Positions 8,459 to 18,576 of a stretch of 64,000 bases of DNA are shown one piece after another. The stretch's first letter is position 1, and each line of letters begins with the position of its first letter. The DNA lies in contig DJRT01000002.1 in the NCBI GenBank assembly GCA_002437905.1, forward strand, positions 1 to 64,000. The letters run 5' to 3'. The notes beneath the pieces were generated by a model, which made no database searches, was not told the origin of the DNA, and was given only the letters and a program-made list of their open reading frames with translations. Both the position numbers and the translations under genes were made by a program. The stretch comes from Ruminococcaceae bacterium UBA6353 (GTDB lineage: Bacteria > Bacillota > Clostridia > Oscillospirales > Acutalibacteraceae).

Positions 8459-8536
8459 ATGTTACAACAGCTGCTGCGTCCCCCGGAACCAGGAAATGCT
8501 GTCCTTTTGCAAAGCTGTAACGCTCAGAGCGATTAA
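8459..8536 (+). CDS. 25-codon leader ORF upstream of the giant glycosidase
   Basis: ATG to TAA, encoding MLQQLLRPPEPGNAVLLQSC followed by five more residues. GGGAG lies nine bases upstream of its ATG. Its stop codon (8534-8536) abuts the AAAGGAGG of the giant gene, so ribosomes ending here would arrive exactly at that site. It may be a true leader peptide that couples translation, or fortuitous. The double Pro-Pro codons near the middle could pause ribosomes. No homology is claimed. Confidence 0.35.
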   Translation: MLQQLLRPPEPGNAVLLQSCNAQSD

Positions 8537-8549
8537 AGGAGGTTGAACC

Positions 8550-11500
8550 ATGAGATCAGATGTTCGTATGTTAGGTTTGTCTAAGAAAGGCAGACGGCTA
8601 TCCCACCTGACCCGCCGGGTCAATGTGGTTTTGCTGTGCCTGGCGCTGCTGCTGGGCATGGTGCCGCTGGTGGCTGTCTCTGCTGCGGAGGATGAAAGCT
8701 TCCAGGGCTTTACTGCCTGGGAGCTGGAGGGCAAGGGTACGCTGTCTCTGACCGGGGGCGTCAGCGGCAACGGTGCCCTGATCACAAAGACCGGCAGCGG
8801 CGAGGCGGTGCTGGTTTCGGCTCTGACGGCTGTTACGGCCGGGCAGAAGTACCGGGCCGGGGTTTCACTGAAATCAACAGCGCCGGAGGCGGCGGCCGAT
8901 CTGCGGGTGCATTTCTTCCGGGATGCCGAGGGCAAGGAGCCGGTAGGGGAGGCACTGAGCGTAGCAGCCGGTGCGCCCGGTGCGGCGTTTGCCGAGCTGG
9001 CCGGCGACCTGACGGTGCCGGAGGGGGTCAGCTATGCCCGGATGGAGATCGGTCTTGGGAACAGCAAGAGCGCGGCGGGGGATACCTACGCGGCGGACAA
9101 TGCGTTCCTCTACCCGTACAGCCGGACGGCACCAATCTATGACTTCAACGCGGCGGGTCTGACGCCGGGGCAGTGGTACCGCTATCCTGACGGTGAGGGC
9201 AGCGCCTGGGTCAACACCCCGCAGTATTATGTCGAGACGGTGGAAGACGGCTATAACGGTGCCAGCGCTCTGCACTTTGTGAACAAAACGGCAGCGCATG
9301 ACATGATTATGGTGCTGGTGGCGCCGAAGGAAGTGCCCGCGGGAGAATATAAGGTTTCACTGTGGGTGAAAGGCTCGGTGGCACTGGCGGGACAGGATGT
9401 GCGCTTTGTGGATACTGCACATGACACAGGCGATCCCGCACACAAGATCACGGAGAAAACAAACACCTTTGCCGATTGGACGGAGTTTTCCTATACCTAC
9501 ACTTCCACCGGCACACGGGACTTTCTCTTCAAATTTTCCAAGTATAACTGGGAAAGCGATCTGTATATCAGCCATATCACCGTTACCAATACCGCCACCG
9601 GTGAAGATGTGCTGGATGGCTGCGGCGACTTTCTTGCCGCGGACAGCGCATCGCTGGTGACGGCGGTCAACTTCGTACAGAACGGCGATTTTGAGGATGC
9701 GATCTACCGCTATCTGCCGCTGGAGCAGTTCAATGGCAGCTTTACCGGTGCCGCCATGGAGGAGCAGGAGCTTGGCTGGCAGGTGAATGACAATGCCGAT
9801 AATGCCGTATCACTGGAGGCGGCTACGGATGGGGAGCACGGCGGCGTGCTGAAAGCGACCCGCCATGTGAACAGCGAGAATTGGATCTCGGTAGGGACCA
9901 AGGACATTACCGTCGAGGGCGGTGTCCGGTATCGTTTCTCGGTCGATATCAAGGGAACCGGTACCCGCCGGCACTATAAGCTGTTCGGGTATACCTTTGA
10001 TCGGGCCGGTACGCCGAAGGAGATCACCTATGACATGCTTACCGGCGCGCCGGAGGCTGACCTGCCGGAGGATTGGCAGACCCTCAGTGCCGCCTTTACT
10101 GCTCCGTCCGATGCGGTGCGGGTGCAGCTGCGGCTGATCTTCTGGGGCGCTGAGGGAGATACCATGCTGCTGGACAATGCCTCCCTGTGCCCCTACCAGC
10201 AGACTGCGGTATTCCCGGAAAGCTGGAAATATGCCGGCCTTATCATGCCGGAAAACGACGACAACGCCTTTGTGCGTGTAGCCGAAGAGGGCTGCAGCAA
10301 TAACAATGTCGGCTCGCTGCATGTGTACCGCAATTACGGGGTACATCACAGCGGCGGCTATGACCTGCGGTTTGGCTATCTTCTGACCAATGCTACCGCG
10401 GGCAATACCTATGTGCTGAAAATGATGGTGAAGGGCAACTTCAACCCTGCCGGTGATCCGCCCAACATGGAGCTTCCCTGGGGCAAGGGCACATGGACTG
10501 CCACCGGAAGCTCGGTCTATCGGTTCAGCAATCAGGAGTATGCCGAGTGGACGGAGGTATCCTTTGAATTTACGGCAGCCATCAGTGATTGGGCGCCGAT
10601 ACTGTTCAATGTCGGCGGCTACAATGGCGTGGACTGTTACATCGACAATGTGCGTCTGTATGCCGTGAACGATCTTAATACCAACCTTATCCCGGACGGC
10701 GATTTCTTCGCCTGGGGCGATGTGGATACTACCCGCAATCTGATCCAGAACGGCGCCTTTGAGGGGCTGCGCGTGCTGACGGTTCCCGGCTGGAGCTTCT
10801 CCGGCGATGTAGACTATTCTGCTGCAGACGGGAAGATCACCTTCGGCAGCCAGTCCTCGGCCACCTCCCTGCGCTACAATGTGACCGGTGGTGCGATCTA
10901 TCGGGTGCGGACCGAGGGCAGTGGCGGTACGCTGCGGCTGACCTTTGACCAGGGGGCTGACTATACCCAGACTGACGCTGATGGCTACTTCATCGTGCCG
11001 GCCGGAGCGCAGTATATGCGGGTCAGCTATGTCTCCGAGAGCGGCGCGGAGCTGCATTCCATCACATTCCGCGAGCTGGAGCATCCGGAGAACTTCGATT
11101 TTGAGCTGAAGGATCCCGCAAGCGATATGCCGCTCAACTGGCAGTCCTATGTGCTGGAAACAACGGACGATACCTATACCCGCAGCTATCAGTCGGGCAT
11201 TGGTGTGGACGGCAGCGCGGCTTTGCAGGTGACCACGCAGAAGGATAATGAAAAGGGCGCTCTGGTGGTTTACAGCAGCCGGATCGCGGTGAAGCCCAAT
11301 GCGGTCTACCGCGTCACCTTCCAGGGCAAGTACACCGGTACGGATATCGGCGTCTTCCCGCTGGCGCGCACATATAAGACGAACGGATCGGATACAAGCG
11401 ATGGAACGCCTTATAACTGGCTCTCCGCTGCCAACTCTTCGAATGGCGATGGCGAGTGGCACAGCTATACCGCGGGTTTCACGACCGGCGGCGATGCAGC

Positions 11501-14500
11501 CACGATGGAGATGCGTTTTGAGATCCATTCCTACAAGGCGGGCGCCACATTCCTGTTCGATAATGTATCGGTGCGGTATCTGGGGGATGCCTCGGACGCC
11601 AATCTCGACTTTGAGACCGGCGACAACGGCGAAGCACCTTTCAACTGGACCTTCTACGAGCGCCGGGAAAAACCCGGGCAGCCCGGTGAATATGAAGAGG
11701 GCAGCTTTGGCACCTATACGGTGAAAAAGGTGGACGGTGCTTCCAAGGACGGCAGTGCGGCGGTCTGCGTGCAGAAGCCGGATACGGGTATGGTGCAGCT
11801 GTATCTGCAGAGCGCCATGATCCCGGTCGAGAGCAACACCAATTATCTGTTGTCCTATGATGCCATGGTGCAGGGCAATAAAAAAGGCTCGGTGGTGGTC
11901 TGTGTCCGCCAGTTTACGGATAAGCTGGGCAATGGCACGGGCGATGAGTCGGTAAACTTTACCTGGCTGCCGGACGCCAATGTCTACGGCTCGTTCGATT
12001 GGCGCAACTGCGGTGCGACATTCAAAACAGCACCCGGCACGAAATACATCCGTGTGTGGCTTGTGCCGAACACGGAGGAGGCGTGCGAGATGTATTTTGA
12101 CAACATCTCGGTCACCCCGACAACAGAGATCACCGATCCCAACCTGGACTTTGAATATGTATCCGGCGGCAAGCCGCTGAACTGGACCTATGCCACCTCC
12201 GACGGCATAGCCGATATCACAGCGGACAGCAGCGTATACTACCGGGGCGGGCACTCGCTCCATATTCGTAAGCAGTATAACCGGATCAACTACACTACAG
12301 CGGAGATGACCCGCCGCATCGATGTGCAGGCAGGGGATCAGATCGAATTTGTGGTGCATGTGCGCAGCAAGGATGCGGTTTCCGGCGTTTTCGCCGCCGT
12401 GGTACGAGGCTATGGCAGCAACGGCACGGTGGTGCAGGATTGGCACGGGCAGGAGCGCACGCTCCATTCCGGCAGCTACCTGAGCGACTGGCAGGAATAC
12501 CGGATCACTTATACCGTGACAAAGAATGTCAAGCAGGTGGCCCTCATGCTGCGCGTTGGCGGTAAAGAAGCCGATGTGTATTTTGACGGGATAGAGTATT
12601 ATAACTACACCGCCAGCAATAATGTGGTCTATGCCGAGGATTTCGCCTCCGCCTCCTCCGATCGCCTGCCTGGCGGCTGGAAAATGGCCGATACGCAAGG
12701 CACCCCTGCGGTCGCGGTGGCGAACGGCGTCACTCTCTCCGGTACAGCGGCGGATAATGCAGCGCTGTATACCTTTATTGAGATTCTGCGCACAGATTAC
12801 AGCTATACCTTCACTGCCCGTTATCAGACCACGGATACCGCCGTAGGACGGATGGTGCTGGAGGGCTACGATTGGCGCGACCGCCCGGTGGGCAAGGTTG
12901 TGGAGCGTGAGCTGACTGCCTCGCCCGTGGCAACGGAGATCACTGTGGACTTCACGGCGATCGACGCGGTCTATTACCGGCTGCGGCTGGAAAAGACCGG
13001 TGGCGACGGCGGTGTAACACTGCTGAATGTGCAGCTGCGGCAGACCGGCGAACCGACCGAGAGTCAGGGCTGGGAGGGCAGCTGGATCGTCCACCCGGCG
13101 GATTACGACACCATTGAGAGCCAGAAGAACAACGAACGCTATTATTTCTTCCGGCAGGAGCTGAACCTGGAGGATACCATCAAATCGGCGCAGCTGCAGA
13201 TCACGGCTGATGACCGGGTGGATGTGTACATCAATGGCGAGCAGGTCTATACCGAGACCCGCACCGGCGATACCTGGAGCCTGCCGGTAACGCTGGATAT
13301 CAGCGAGTACCTGCAAAAGGGCCGGAATGTGCTGGCCATACGCCTGTATAACGGCGTATACCGCTACGGTCTGCTGTACGATGGCATTGTGAAGATGGAT
13401 AACGGCTCGGCGCTGCGCTTCTTCAGTGACGACAGCGTATCGGTGGCACGGGCGTCTATCGGTGAAGAGGCCGCTCCCAATCCTCTCTGGACAGAGGCGG
13501 ATGAGCAGCACTTCATGGAGCCGGATTACGATATGTCCACCGGCGGCTGGACCAAGGCGGAGATCTACGCCAAGGCTGGCGGTGGCGGCTGGGGCTCCAT
13601 CGATTTCGACAATGCCGAATACTCCGATTACAAGCTGGAGACCAACGAATTCAACTTCCCGAAGAATACGGTGTATGCCGGCGACACGGTGGAGATCACG
13701 GCAACGCTGAAGATCAACGAAAAGCTGCCCAAGACCAATAGCTTTGCGGTGTATTTCTGGAAGCGCAATTCCACCAGCCGCATCTGCACCGGTACCATTG
13801 CGCTGGCAGACGGCAAGACCACCGACAGCTGGCCGGTGGGCAAGGAGTTTGAGGCGAAATTTGTGCTGACGGTGCCGCTGTTCCTCGCCGAGGGCAGCTA
13901 CACCCTGCAGTTTGATAACACCGTCGCCATTGTCAGCGATTATTACATCAACAACAAGGTCGGCAACCTGAAGGTGGCACAGCCGGAGAAGACCGTTGAT
14001 ACCAAGAGCGAAGTGAAGATGCACAACGGCAAGCCCACAGTGTTTGTCAACGGCGTGGCTAAGGCGCCGCTGTGGTACAGCCGTCCGGAGCGCGACACCC
14101 AGTTTGACACGGCAGAGATGGCCGGGCTGGCCAATGGCGGCATCGATACCTCTATCGCGTTCATTCTGCCGCGCGAGACGCTGGGCGAGCTGTGGATGCC
14201 TGATGGCACCCTCAAGACCGAGACTATTGACCGGCAGATGCTGGGAACCCTGGCGGCAGATCCGAATTCGCAGCTGATGGTGGCGATTGATACCACGCCG
14301 CCCCAGTGGTGGCTGGATCAGCACCCGGATGAATGCGTGAAGCTGAACACCGGCGTCATCAGCAAGGAGTCCTTTGCCTCGGAGCTGTACCGCAAAGAGG
14401 TGGGTGAGGTGCTCACCCGCATTATCCAGTATCTGATGGAGCAGCCCTATGCCAATAATATCGTCGGTTTCAAGATCACCGGCGGTACCACCTATGAGTG

Positions 14501-16943
14501 GCAGTGGTGGGGCATGAACGGCAATTCCACTGTGATCGGCGATTATTCCTCCGCAGGTTTGACCGCTTTCCGCCAGTGGCTGCGCGAAAAGTATTCTTCC
14601 GTGGAGGCTCTGCGGCAGGCGTGGGGCGACAGCACCGTTACCTTTGAAACGGCCGGTGTGCCCGACAAGGCAGCACGGACAGCGACCACCTACGGCAGCG
14701 TTCTGAGCGCCACGGAGAACCGCCACGCTATTGACTATGAGCTGTTCATGGGTGATATGAAGACCGATGCCATGCTGTACTTCGCCGAGGTGGCGAAAAA
14801 GGCGGTCAACAATCGCCTGATGGTGGGTACCTACGCCGGGTATCTGCTGAATGTCATCAACTACGATATGGCATCCAGCACATCCCAGACCTCTTTCCAG
14901 AGAATACTGGAGTCTGAATACATTGATTTCGTCACCTGTCCGTGGCTGTACAGCGAGCGGGAGATCGGCTACTCCGGCGATTATATGTCGGCAGTGGACT
15001 CGGTCACGGCTCATGGCAAGCTGTATATCGCGGAGGATGATGACCGCAACCATACCACCGATATGTTCGAGGCGCCGGATGCCCGGGCAGCTGTCGGCTG
15101 GACCCGCACGGCAGAGCAGACGGTGGAGACCCTCAAGCGCAACTATGCCTATGCCATTTCCAAGGGCTGCGGCCTGTATCTCTACAGCCTGGCTGGCACC
15201 TATTTTACCGATACGCAGGTGCAGCAGTTGGCATCGCAGATGATGCAGGAAATGACCCTGTCGCTGGGCGTGGAGCACAAGAGCGTGTCCGATGTAGCGG
15301 TATTCTATGATGAACAGTCGGCGGCATATATGGGCTACAGCGGCACGGATCTGACCAACGAGCTGCTCTATAAGGCACTGCTGATGTACCAGCGGCGGGA
15401 GCTGTACAGCATGGGTGTTCCTTATGATACCTATGTGCTGGATGACCTTGAGAAGGGGCTTGTGCCGGAGCACAAGGTCAATATCATGCTGTCGGCTACG
15501 CAGATCACCGATACCGAACGCCAGGCGATCGAAGAACGCCTGTGCAAAAACGGCAATGTGATCATCTGGATCTTTACGGCAGGCCTGTCTGACGGAGCGA
15601 CCTCCGATGTGGCGAATATCTCGGCATTGACCGGTATGCGTATGCAGCTGGTATCCTCGCCGGATGGGCAGCGCAAGCAGTTAGGTACGGTCGAGGTCAC
15701 AGACTATAACCATTGGCTGACCAAGGGGCTGGCCGATGTCAGCTATGGCGCGATCGAATACAATACGCTGGCGCCGGTGATCGCTGTGGATGATCCGGAT
15801 GCCCTTGTGCTGGGCTATCACACGGCGCAGAACGGCTGGGCGGCGAACAGCGCCGGTCTGGCTGTCAAGGAAATGAACGAGAACGGACGGCAGTGGGTGA
15901 GCATTTATTCTGCGGTGCCCTGCTTCCCGCAGGCCCTGCTGCGGAATATCCTGGAGCATCTCGGCTGCCATGTGTATGATGAGACCGCTTCGGATGTGGT
16001 GTATGCGGACAGCAATTATGTGTCGGTGCACTCGCTGTTCGGCGGGGATAAGACGATCCATTTGCCGCAGCGCAGCACCGTATACGATGTGTTCAACGGC
16101 AAGATCATTGCGGAAAATGTTACCGACTTTACGGTGCATTGCGAAAAGAGCGAGACCCGTCTGTTCCGTCTCAGCAGCGATAATAAACTGCGGACATACT
16201 TCACCCGCACAGCCGGCGGCAGCATTTCGCCGGAGAATCTGCAGACAGTCGAGCAGGGCGGCAGTATTACACTGACCATGCAGGCTGATGAAGGCTACCG
16301 CCTGGATCACCTGATGGTGGACGGCGTCAAGACCACCATATCCGGTAATACCTACACGCTGTCGAATATCCAAGAGAGCCATACCGTGATTGCCTGCTAC
16401 GCCCGCGTGTATGCGAAACCGCCGATCGATGATGAGCCAGATACCCCGGATACGCCGAACACTCCGGACACGCCGGTTGTCCCCGATACCCCGGTGACAC
16501 CGACAAAGCCGAGCCAGGAGATCCCGTCGACCACACCGACGACACCGGATGAGCCCGAACCCTCTGTTCCGGAAAAGCAGCCGGTCAAGAGGAGCACCGT
16601 GAAGTACAACACAAGCACAGAGCTGAACTGGCCGGCTATCCTGGCCCTGGGCGGCGGTGTGCTGGCTGGAATATTGGCACTGTTGGTGCTGCTGTTGGTG
16701 CTGTTGGGACGCAATGTGGTGTTCTACCGGAATGGCAAGCGGGTAAAGGCTGCCCGCGCCAAGCGCTCCGGTGTCCGTTTGGACAGCCTGAACCGGCATG
16801 GCGGCCTGACCGGCGTAACGGCCGTAGTGAAAAAGGGCTATGTGCGCCGCCATAAGGGGCAAACCCTCCAATTCACGCTGGACGGTACACCGAAGGCCTC
16901 GGTGACGCTGGAAGGCGATGGGGAAGCCCGTGTAACGCTGTAA
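8550..16943 (+). CDS. Giant multi-CBM membrane-anchored glycosidase, GH42-like catalytic core
   Basis: 2,797 residues. A signal peptide is at about 20-45 (VVLLCLALLLGMVPLVAVSA). About nine tandem jelly-roll CBM-like modules follow to residue ~1500, with recurrent starts such as NLDFE/NGDFE and ends such as LFDNVSV or YFDNISV. A rhamnosidase-N-like beta-sandwich lies at ~1510-1620, then a beta-sandwich linker. A TIM-barrel glycosidase region begins near residue 1830, with candidate acid/base E1983 (TTYEWQWWG) and candidate nucleophile E2162 (YIAEDDDRN); a GH42-trimerisation-like domain follows. An InlB-type repeat sits at ~2549-2625, then a Thr-Pro-rich linker, one transmembrane helix near 2694-2720 and a basic tail. 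There is no LPXTG motif. Substrate is inferred only as a complex galactose- or rhamnose-containing glycan. AAAGGAGG precedes the start, and the gene leads the transporter operon. Confidence 0.88.
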   Translation: MRSDVRMLGLSKKGRRLSHLTRRVNVVLLCLALLLGMVPLVAVSAAEDESFQGFTAWELEGKGTLSLTGGVSGNGALITKTGSGEAVLVSALTAVTAGQKYRAGVSLKSTAPEAAADLRVHFFRDAEGKEPVGEALSVAAGAPGAAFAELAGDLTVPEGVSYARMEIGLGNSKSAAGDTYAADNAFLYPYSRTAPIYDFNAAGLTPGQWYRYPDGEGSAWVNTPQYYVETVEDGYNGASALHFVNKTAAHDMIMVLVAPKEVPAGEYKVSLWVKGSVALAGQDVRFVDTAHDTGDPAHKITEKTNTFADWTEFSYTYTSTGTRDFLFKFSKYNWESDLYISHITVTNTATGEDVLDGCGDFLAADSASLVTAVNFVQNGDFEDAIYRYLPLEQFNGSFTGAAMEEQELGWQVNDNADNAVSLEAATDGEHGGVLKATRHVNSENWISVGTKDITVEGGVRYRFSVDIKGTGTRRHYKLFGYTFDRAGTPKEITYDMLTGAPEADLPEDWQTLSAAFTAPSDAVRVQLRLIFWGAEGDTMLLDNASLCPYQQTAVFPESWKYAGLIMPENDDNAFVRVAEEGCSNNNVGSLHVYRNYGVHHSGGYDLRFGYLLTNATAGNTYVLKMMVKGNFNPAGDPPNMELPWGKGTWTATGSSVYRFSNQEYAEWTEVSFEFTAAISDWAPILFNVGGYNGVDCYIDNVRLYAVNDLNTNLIPDGDFFAWGDVDTTRNLIQNGAFEGLRVLTVPGWSFSGDVDYSAADGKITFGSQSSATSLRYNVTGGAIYRVRTEGSGGTLRLTFDQGADYTQTDADGYFIVPAGAQYMRVSYVSESGAELHSITFRELEHPENFDFELKDPASDMPLNWQSYVLETTDDTYTRSYQSGIGVDGSAALQVTTQKDNEKGALVVYSSRIAVKPNAVYRVTFQGKYTGTDIGVFPLARTYKTNGSDTSDGTPYNWLSAANSSNGDGEWHSYTAGFTTGGDAATMEMRFEIHSYKAGATFLFDNVSVRYLGDASDANLDFETGDNGEAPFNWTFYERREKPGQPGEYEEGSFGTYTVKKVDGASKDGSAAVCVQKPDTGMVQLYLQSAMIPVESNTNYLLSYDAMVQGNKKGSVVVCVRQFTDKLGNGTGDESVNFTWLPDANVYGSFDWRNCGATFKTAPGTKYIRVWLVPNTEEACEMYFDNISVTPTTEITDPNLDFEYVSGGKPLNWTYATSDGIADITADSSVYYRGGHSLHIRKQYNRINYTTAEMTRRIDVQAGDQIEFVVHVRSKDAVSGVFAAVVRGYGSNGTVVQDWHGQERTLHSGSYLSDWQEYRITYTVTKNVKQVALMLRVGGKEADVYFDGIEYYNYTASNNVVYAEDFASASSDRLPGGWKMADTQGTPAVAVANGVTLSGTAADNAALYTFIEILRTDYSYTFTARYQTTDTAVGRMVLEGYDWRDRPVGKVVERELTASPVATEITVDFTAIDAVYYRLRLEKTGGDGGVTLLNVQLRQTGEPTESQGWEGSWIVHPADYDTIESQKNNERYYFFRQELNLEDTIKSAQLQITADDRVDVYINGEQVYTETRTGDTWSLPVTLDISEYLQKGRNVLAIRLYNGVYRYGLLYDGIVKMDNGSALRFFSDDSVSVARASIGEEAAPNPLWTEADEQHFMEPDYDMSTGGWTKAEIYAKAGGGGWGSIDFDNAEYSDYKLETNEFNFPKNTVYAGDTVEITATLKINEKLPKTNSFAVYFWKRNSTSRICTGTIALADGKTTDSWPVGKEFEAKFVLTVPLFLAEGSYTLQFDNTVAIVSDYYINNKVGNLKVAQPEKTVDTKSEVKMHNGKPTVFVNGVAKAPLWYSRPERDTQFDTAEMAGLANGGIDTSIAFILPRETLGELWMPDGTLKTETIDRQMLGTLAADPNSQLMVAIDTTPPQWWLDQHPDECVKLNTGVISKESFASELYRKEVGEVLTRIIQYLMEQPYANNIVGFKITGGTTYEWQWWGMNGNSTVIGDYSSAGLTAFRQWLREKYSSVEALRQAWGDSTVTFETAGVPDKAARTATTYGSVLSATENRHAIDYELFMGDMKTDAMLYFAEVAKKAVNNRLMVGTYAGYLLNVINYDMASSTSQTSFQRILESEYIDFVTCPWLYSEREIGYSGDYMSAVDSVTAHGKLYIAEDDDRNHTTDMFEAPDARAAVGWTRTAEQTVETLKRNYAYAISKGCGLYLYSLAGTYFTDTQVQQLASQMMQEMTLSLGVEHKSVSDVAVFYDEQSAAYMGYSGTDLTNELLYKALLMYQRRELYSMGVPYDTYVLDDLEKGLVPEHKVNIMLSATQITDTERQAIEERLCKNGNVIIWIFTAGLSDGATSDVANISALTGMRMQLVSSPDGQRKQLGTVEVTDYNHWLTKGLADVSYGAIEYNTLAPVIAVDDPDALVLGYHTAQNGWAANSAGLAVKEMNENGRQWVSIYSAVPCFPQALLRNILEHLGCHVYDETASDVVYADSNYVSVHSLFGGDKTIHLPQRSTVYDVFNGKIIAENVTDFTVHCEKSETRLFRLSSDNKLRTYFTRTAGGSISPENLQTVEQGGSITLTMQADEGYRLDHLMVDGVKTTISGNTYTLSNIQESHTVIACYARVYAKPPIDDEPDTPDTPNTPDTPVVPDTPVTPTKPSQEIPSTTPTTPDEPEPSVPEKQPVKRSTVKYNTSTELNWPAILALGGGVLAGILALLVLLLVLLGRNVVFYRNGKRVKAARAKRSGVRLDSLNRHGGLTGVTAVVKKGYVRRHKGQTLQFTLDGTPKASVTLEGDGEARVTL

Positions 16944-16955
16944 AGAAGCGCCAAA

Positions 16956-16992
16956 CCGCCGGTGCTGCGTCGTTCAGGTGCAGCACCGGCGG
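16956..16992 (+). other. Strong intercistronic hairpin without U-tract
   Basis: CCGCCGGTGCTGC pairs perfectly over 13 bp with GCAGCACCGGCGG around an 11-base loop and is followed by CAAAGG, not T residues. It lies between the giant glycosidase and the binding-protein gene. This is more like an RNA-processing or 3'-end-protecting hairpin than a terminator. Confidence 0.7.
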
Positions 16993-17034
16993 CAAAGGAG
17001 AAATGTCGCAACCGTGCGAAAGGAGACTTATGCT

Positions 17035-18555
17035 ATGAAACACAGATCGATCCGTTTTCTCAGTCTGGCATGTGCCTGTTTGCTGCTATTGGGCGCCCTG
17101 GCCGGCTGCAGCCTGACCAAAACGACCATAACCAGCGATATCAGCACCGATATCAGCTACATCGATGTCAGCCGGCCGGATACTTCCACCAGCACCGGTG
17201 GTGCAGACGATACCTCGACGCCCTCCAATTCCTCCTCCGGCGGCAAAACGCCGTCTTCCGGCGGGAATGTGGTCAGCGGCTCCGGGGATAACACCGCGCA
17301 CAATGCCGGCACAGTCGACAACACCGCAGAGGAAAAGCTGACCGGTACGCTGGAGCTGCAGATCTTCGTCGGCGGCTATGGCGAAAAGTGCTGGGAGTAT
17401 GCCATTGAGGAATTTCAGAAGCTGCAGCCCGGTCTGGAGATTAACGCGCATATGGATGCCAATGTGAATGCGCAGATGAAGACCCGCTGGGCAAAGGATA
17501 ATCCGCCGGACTTCGTGTTCCTGGACGGCACCAACATGCCCAAAAGCACCTGGATGGAAGAAAACAAGCTGCGGGATCTGAGCAGTCTGTATAAAGACGG
17601 TAAGGTGTATGGTACCTCGACCCCCATCAGCCAGCAGATAAAAAGCGGCCTGGTGACGACCTATAAGAACACCGGAAAAATCTATGAAATGCCGGTGCTG
17701 CTGTCCACCTACGGTATGTGGTACGATGAGGCTTTCCTCTCCCAGAAGGGCTGGTCCGTGCCGAAGAATTATACCGAGCTGACCAGCTTCTGCCAGACGG
17801 TGAAGAATGCTGGCACCTCTCCGCTGATCTATACCGGTAAATACTCCGGCTACCTGGTATGGGGCATGCTGATGCCGGCTGTGGCATCGGAAGCCCTGGC
17901 ATCCAATGACCAGCAGTTCTTCTACGATATTGCCAATGCTTCCAGTGAGTCTGTCTGGGATGACGCCCGTTTCAAAAATGTGCTGAACAAGCTGAAAACG
18001 CTGGCAGACAACGGGTATTTTGATCTTTCCGGTATGTCAATGGATCACATCACCAGCCAGGCGGCGTGGCTCAAGCACAGTGCGGCGCTGATCCCGAACG
18101 GTCTGTGGCTGGAGAGTGAAATGAAGGATTCCACACCGGCTGGGTTTAAGATGAAATACTATCCCTCAGTGCTGCAGGAGGCTAGTCAGCCGACCTGCGT
18201 GATTGCTTCCTCGGCAACGGTGGGTATCGCCGCCAAGGCGAAAAACCCCAAGGCAGCAGAGGCCTTCCTGCGGTTCCTGTACACCGATCAGGTGGCCGCA
18301 AAGTTTGCCGAGCTGTGCGCCGTGCCCAGTGCTGCCCGCACGGATGTTTCCAATGCCAACCTGACGGAGTCTGCCAAGCAGGTCAATGAGATGATCAACT
18401 CCTCCCAGGTGACGCTGATCGCCAAAGGCTCCACCACCTGGGGCAGCGTGGATGCTACGATAAACCAGTGCGTCAACAACCTGATCTCCGGCAAAATGTC
18501 TGTGGATCAGGTGATCACTGAGCTGAAGAAGGCCACAAAGAAGAAAATCGGCTAA
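17035..18555 (+). CDS. CUT1-type sugar ABC transporter, solute-binding lipoprotein
   Basis: A 506-residue lipoprotein. The signal peptide ends in the lipobox LGALAGC with C25 as lipidation site. A Ser/Thr/Gly-rich tether of about 75 residues follows, then the SBP_bac_1 fold (LELQIFVGGYGEKCWEYAIE onward, with DFVFLDGTNM, YEMPVLLSTYGMWYDEAFL and IAAKAKNPKAAEAFLRFLY). It would capture oligosaccharides released by the upstream glycosidase and pass them to the two permeases downstream. I chose the ATG at 17035 because GAAAGGAGA is correctly spaced and the signal peptide starts there; the frame extends to 16978 without a ribosome site. Ligand specificity cannot be read. Confidence 0.93.
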   Translation: MKHRSIRFLSLACACLLLLGALAGCSLTKTTITSDISTDISYIDVSRPDTSTSTGGADDTSTPSNSSSGGKTPSSGGNVVSGSGDNTAHNAGTVDNTAEEKLTGTLELQIFVGGYGEKCWEYAIEEFQKLQPGLEINAHMDANVNAQMKTRWAKDNPPDFVFLDGTNMPKSTWMEENKLRDLSSLYKDGKVYGTSTPISQQIKSGLVTTYKNTGKIYEMPVLLSTYGMWYDEAFLSQKGWSVPKNYTELTSFCQTVKNAGTSPLIYTGKYSGYLVWGMLMPAVASEALASNDQQFFYDIANASSESVWDDARFKNVLNKLKTLADNGYFDLSGMSMDHITSQAAWLKHSAALIPNGLWLESEMKDSTPAGFKMKYYPSVLQEASQPTCVIASSATVGIAAKAKNPKAAEAFLRFLYTDQVAAKFAELCAVPSAARTDVSNANLTESAKQVNEMINSSQVTLIAKGSTTWGSVDATINQCVNNLISGKMSVDQVITELKKATKKKIG

Positions 18556-18576
18556 GATTGGAAAAGGGTGCACACT

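Noticed and set aside
9810..15473. 1,887-codon open frame on the minus strand opposite the giant glycosidase
   Set aside because: It is a mirror of the codon bias of the real gene. It lacks a ribosome site, recognisable domains and sensible composition (rich in His, Gln, Arg, Ile), while the plus strand has a signal peptide, repeat modules and a catalytic barrel.
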